Source: an uncultured Desulfobacter sp.
Lineage (GTDB): Bacteria; Desulfobacterota; Desulfobacteria; Desulfobacterales; Desulfobacteraceae
Direction: 5' to 3'
NCBI RefSeq assembly: GCF_963666675.1
Contig: NZ_OY762929.1
Location: forward strand, 1,364,001 to 1,428,000
Length of the DNA: 64,000 bases
A program made the position numbers and the translations under genes. This document shows positions 61,346-64,000 of this stretch, in pieces. The notes beneath the pieces are model-generated. The model saw nothing but the letters and a program-made list of their open reading frames with translations. It ran no database searches and was not told the origin of the DNA. Every line of letters starts with the position of its first letter. Positions within the stretch are counted from its first letter, which is position 1.

Positions 61346-62053
61346 TCAGCTTTTGCCGTATTGTTTAAGCATGGAGATATAAGGTCCCAACAGATTTTCA
61401 TATCCTTTCATCCCCTTTTGGAACACTTTGGCAAAATGGGGAAGCTCCCGGGTATTGATCACCAGGTTGGCGCTCAGGGTCAGCGCCTCAAGGTCGTAAA
61501 GGGTTCTGACCTCATTGCCCACCAGCACATAAAAAATATTTCGTCGCCGTTTCATGCTCATGCCGGACATAAATTTATGAAAATCATGGGTATCCACCGG
61601 CCCGTTTTCGTATTCTGCGGAATACACCACCACATCAAAGGTTTTGAACCGCTGGCCGGAAATGGCCTCATCCACATTTTCGGGGCAGTGGATCTGGAGG
61701 TTTCTTTCTTCAAGCACTTCGGAAACCTGCTGCCGGACGGCCGGGGCATTGATTAAGATCATGGCCGTGGGCACATCATCCACAAGCGCGTCCTCTTCCT
61801 CAATGTCCGAATCCAGCCAGGCAATATCCGGTGCTTCCGGCGGGCTGATCGGGGGGGGCGCCTGGTTTTGCGGCACCTTTGCCTTTTCTGCCAGGCCCCC
61901 GTCCTTATTTAGTTCAATGGGGGTCCGGCATTTAGGGCAGCCGAATTTTAAGTACCGCCCCCCGGGGAGCTTGGTTAAGGCCTGTTTGAATTTCTCCATC
62001 TGGGGCGGGGAAAATTTCAGGGGCTGATTGCAGTGGGGGCATTGGGATATCAT
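61346..62053 (-). CDS. Zinc-ribbon plus receiver-like protein, PilT partner
   Basis: A 235-residue protein. Residues 1-45 are a zinc ribbon (CPHC at 5-8 and CPKC at 39-42), followed by a Pro-rich acidic linker, then a receiver-like alpha/beta domain from about residue 92 (TAMILINAPAVRQQVSEVLEERNLQIHCPENVDEAI...FDVVVYS). The segment usually holding the phosphoryl Asp reads FDVVVYSAEYE, so phosphorylation is doubtful. It overlaps pilT by 4 bp and is probably co-translated with it, suggesting a role in pilus retraction or surface motility. Confidence 0.7.
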   Translation of the reverse strand: MISQCPHCNQPLKFSPPQMEKFKQALTKLPGGRYLKFGCPKCRTPIELNKDGGLAEKAKVPQNQAPPPISPPEAPDIAWLDSDIEEEDALVDDVPTAMILINAPAVRQQVSEVLEERNLQIHCPENVDEAISGQRFKTFDVVVYSAEYENGPVDTHDFHKFMSGMSMKRRRNIFYVLVGNEVRTLYDLEALTLSANLVINTRELPHFAKVFQKGMKGYENLLGPYISMLKQYGKS

Positions 62054-63240
62054 GATTGTTCCTCCCCGTTCTCTTCGGTATCGGTCTCTTCTTTCCAGTC
62101 AATGGTCAGGCCTTCAATGGCAGAGGTTTTTTCGCCTTTTTCCCGTTTGAGAATATCCATGCCCTGGGAGAGCACGCTTTTTTGTGAACAATAGGAGAAG
62201 GCGGTCTCTTCGGTGATAATATCGGCCTTGTACAGGTCCAGGATGTGCTGGTCAAAGGTCTGCATGCCGAATGCCGTTGAGGCGGCAATGACCTCATGGA
62301 AGCTTTTGCCTTCTGACTCACCGTTCAGGATAATATCGTTGATTCGCAGATTCATCCCCATGATTTCCAGGGCCGCCACCCGGCCGCCTGTCGACCGGGG
62401 CAAAAGGCGCTGGCAGACAATATACCGGACGGTGTCCGCAAGCCTGGCCCGGACCTGGGCCTGCTCCTCCTGTTCAAACATGCCCAGGATACGGTTAATG
62501 GTCTGGCCGGCATCTACGGTGTGGAGGGTGGAAAGCACCAGGTGTCCGGTTTCTGCTGCAGACAAACCGATCTCCATGGTTTCCCTGTCCCGCATCTCTC
62601 CCACCAGGATCACCTTGGGGGCCTGGCGCAGGGCCGCCCTCAGCCCTGTGGGAAATGTATCAAAATCATTGCCCAGTTCACGCTGGTTGAATGTGGCTTT
62701 TTTATGGGGATGGACAAACTCCACCGGGTCCTCCAGGGTCACCACATGGAGGGATTTTTCTTCGTTAATTTCATTGAGCAAGGCGGCCAGGGTGGTGGAT
62801 TTGCCCGAGCCGGTGGAACCGGTCACCAGGATCAAACCGTTTTTCTCTTCGCCCATCTTTCTGAAAATAGGCGGCAGGTTAAGCTTATCAATGCTGGGGA
62901 TGGTGGTTTCCAGTTTCCGCAGGATGGTGGTCAGATGATTTTTCTGCTTAAAAATATTTACCCGGAACCGTGCCTTGTTTCCCAGCCAGTAGGAGAGATC
63001 GCAGGAGCCTGTTTTCACCAGGTCTTCCAGGAGCCGGGGATCGCCGTTAATCAGGTTCAATGCAAACACCTCGGCCTGGAAAGGGGTCAGCTCCTGCACC
63101 GGCGGCGATACCGGCACATCGGTCAATTGTCCGGAGGTCTCCACCTGCAGGGATTTACCCACGGTAACATTGAGATCTGATACATTCTCAAATGTCTCCA
63201 GCATGCAGGTGATCCAATAATCAATTTCAGGCTGTTTCAT
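62050..63240 (-). CDS. pilT: PilT-type twitching motility ATPase
   Basis: A 396-residue secretion-superfamily ATPase. Walker A is GSTGSGKSTT (about 140-149). The Asp-box segment (HVVTLEDPVEFVH), the Walker B segment (ILVGEMRDRETM) and the His-box segment (GHLVLSTLHT) are all in order. PilT powers type IV pilus retraction; PilU is the main alternative, as the last 35 residues are divergent and acidic. The ribosome site is AGAGGA. No other pil gene is in the window. Confidence 0.92.
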   Translation of the reverse strand: MKQPEIDYWITCMLETFENVSDLNVTVGKSLQVETSGQLTDVPVSPPVQELTPFQAEVFALNLINGDPRLLEDLVKTGSCDLSYWLGNKARFRVNIFKQKNHLTTILRKLETTIPSIDKLNLPPIFRKMGEEKNGLILVTGSTGSGKSTTLAALLNEINEEKSLHVVTLEDPVEFVHPHKKATFNQRELGNDFDTFPTGLRAALRQAPKVILVGEMRDRETMEIGLSAAETGHLVLSTLHTVDAGQTINRILGMFEQEEQAQVRARLADTVRYIVCQRLLPRSTGGRVAALEIMGMNLRINDIILNGESEGKSFHEVIAASTAFGMQTFDQHILDLYKADIITEETAFSYCSQKSVLSQGMDILKREKGEKTSAIEGLTIDWKEETDTEENGEEQS

Positions 63241-63516
63241 GGCCCTGTTCCTCTTATTGGCTAATTTTGATTTAAGAAATGGATTTTACAGATTTGAAAT
63301 AATTAGCACAGCTTAGAGTTAAAACGCAAGAGGTGATGTGTCCCGGTTTTAGGAGATTCGAATTTGCGATCACCCAGGAATCGGCAGGCTTTACGGTTTC
63401 GGGCCTGGCACCATGTAGGGTTTTAGCCTATGGGGGTTCAGTCAGGCGGCCGTAGCAATATAGGATTGTGACCGATTGAAAGTTAAAGACTTCAATTGGT
63501 AATGGTTACAGAAGAT
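63241..63516. other. Upstream region of pilT, nothing recognised
   Basis: Non-coding stretch preceding the dispersed repeat; no promoter, hairpin with T-run or small gene could be supported. The following 63630-63819 stretch also holds no recognised feature except the ribosome site of the permease-like gene. Confidence 0.3.
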
Positions 63517-63629
63517 GGGATTGGTTCTAATGTCGGCCATTGTAGGGGCAGGCCCCTGTGCCTGCCCTAACGAGGGCAACCACAGGGGGATTGCCCCTAC
63601 AAAAGATGGCCGATCTTATGATCAAGCCC
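63517..63629 (-). repeat. Dispersed palindromic repeat, copy 3
   Basis: The reverse complement runs GGGCTTGATCATAAGATCGG through TGTAGGGGCA and GGCAGGCAC to GGCCGACATTAGAACC, matching 17479-17590 nearly throughout. It is in the opposite orientation, between pilT and the permease-like gene. Confidence 0.85.
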
Positions 63630-63819
63630 CAAAAGATTTTTCCAGGATCGTTTTTGCTTGATGACAACTAAATTATCAAAGGAGGGCGCAGCCATACACC
63701 ACGTGTGAACTACAACCTTTATGACCCAGGCACAGGACTCAGAATTACATGCTTTGGCAGTAAATTGCCGAAACCGTCAGCCTTCAGTTTAACCCCTTTT
63801 TAACATTACGGAGTGAAAA

Positions 63820-64000
63820 ATGCCTTTGTACAGACGTAACGACACTGAAGAACAGCCCTTCTGGCCCGCAGGTCCCTTTAAAATCCGCCTTCCTTTCATC
63901 CATTACCGCTGGGAATGGGTGGAGTTTATCCAGGCCCTTATCCTGTTTGTTGTAAGCCTTGCCATGATCCCTTTGTTGGAAAAATATTTAGGACTTCCCT
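63820..64000 (+). CDS. Xanthine/uracil permease-like protein, N-terminal part
   Basis: The window ends inside this gene; 60 codons are visible. The protein begins MPLYRRNDTEEQPFWPAGPF, then RLPFIHYRWEWVEFIQALIL and a hydrophobic helix ending EKYLGLP. This layout recalls the start of nucleobase:cation symporter-2 type permeases seen in deltaproteobacteria. ATG 63820 has CGGAG nine bases upstream. The family call is tentative because the diagnostic helices are outside the window. Confidence 0.55.
   Translation, partial: MPLYRRNDTEEQPFWPAGPFKIRLPFIHYRWEWVEFIQALILFVVSLAMIPLLEKYLGLP

Noticed and set aside
1..64000. CRISPR array, prophage or insertion sequence
   Set aside because: No regularly spaced repeat series, transposase, integrase or phage structural gene was found.

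Overview
The window reads as chromosomal DNA of a motile, Gram-negative, sulfate-reducing deltaproteobacterium of the Desulfobacteraceae type (Desulfobacter/Desulfobacula-like). This is inferred from gene content: a complete qrcABCD locus (periplasmic cytochrome c:menaquinone reductase of sulfate reducers), a ResB/CcsA cytochrome c maturation pair, hydrogenase maturation genes hypAB, very large flagellar hook-junction proteins, a PilT ATPase and many sigma-54 signatures. No insertion sequence, prophage or CRISPR array was seen.

Layout. 0-1.7 kb: small accessory genes (ASCH protein, short basic protein), inverted repeats and a tRNA-Pro(CGG). 1.8-7 kb: housekeeping (purA, tadA, divergent hemL-mpl) and a hemerythrin-like protein lacking two iron-ligand histidines. 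7.3-11.7 kb: a RecD-like helicase and resB-ccsA. 12-17.4 kb: the qrc operon with its own promoter and terminator, plus an unlisted 52-codon membrane protein after qrcD. 17.6-30.8 kb: flagellar genes; fliD on the minus strand behind a clear sigma-28 promoter, and flgD-flgE-flgN-like-flgK-flgL on the plus strand. 31-37.8 kb: gatB, queA-tgt, hypA-hypB and a Memo-family gene. 61-64 kb: a truncated lipoprotein gene, pilT with a partner gene, and the start of a permease-like gene.

The most interesting part is 38-59 kb. Three minus-strand operons each begin with a sigma-54-type -24/-12 promoter (about 45350, 49910 and 58794). Each promoter has a conserved 28-bp upstream element made of two GGYCATAT half-sites. 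The element starts about 113, 114 and 123 bp before the -12 GC, so two spacings are almost equal and the third is one helical turn longer. A sigma-54 activator (PAS, coiled coil, AAA+, Fis-type HTH) is encoded between them at 50117-51622 and is the obvious candidate regulator. Operon 1 encodes a 46-aa charged protein, a monooxygenase-fold protein, two SPFH/prohibitin proteins, a ferritin-like domain fused to a GGDEF diguanylate cyclase, and a small membrane protein. Operon 2 encodes a cytidylate-kinase-like protein, two glycosyltransferases (one fused to a cupin) and two GH130 mannoside-phosphorylase-type proteins. Operon 3 encodes a KH-domain RNA-binding protein, a nucleotidyltransferase, a PLP aminotransferase/decarboxylase, a CDP-alcohol phosphatidyltransferase and an ATP-grasp ligase: a plausible pathway for an amino-alcohol phospholipid head group. 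A RelA/SpoT-type alarmone synthetase lies directly upstream of the activator. I infer one regulon remodelling glycans, membrane lipids and membrane-domain proteins in response to one signal.

All product names rest on motif reading by eye; no database search was run.
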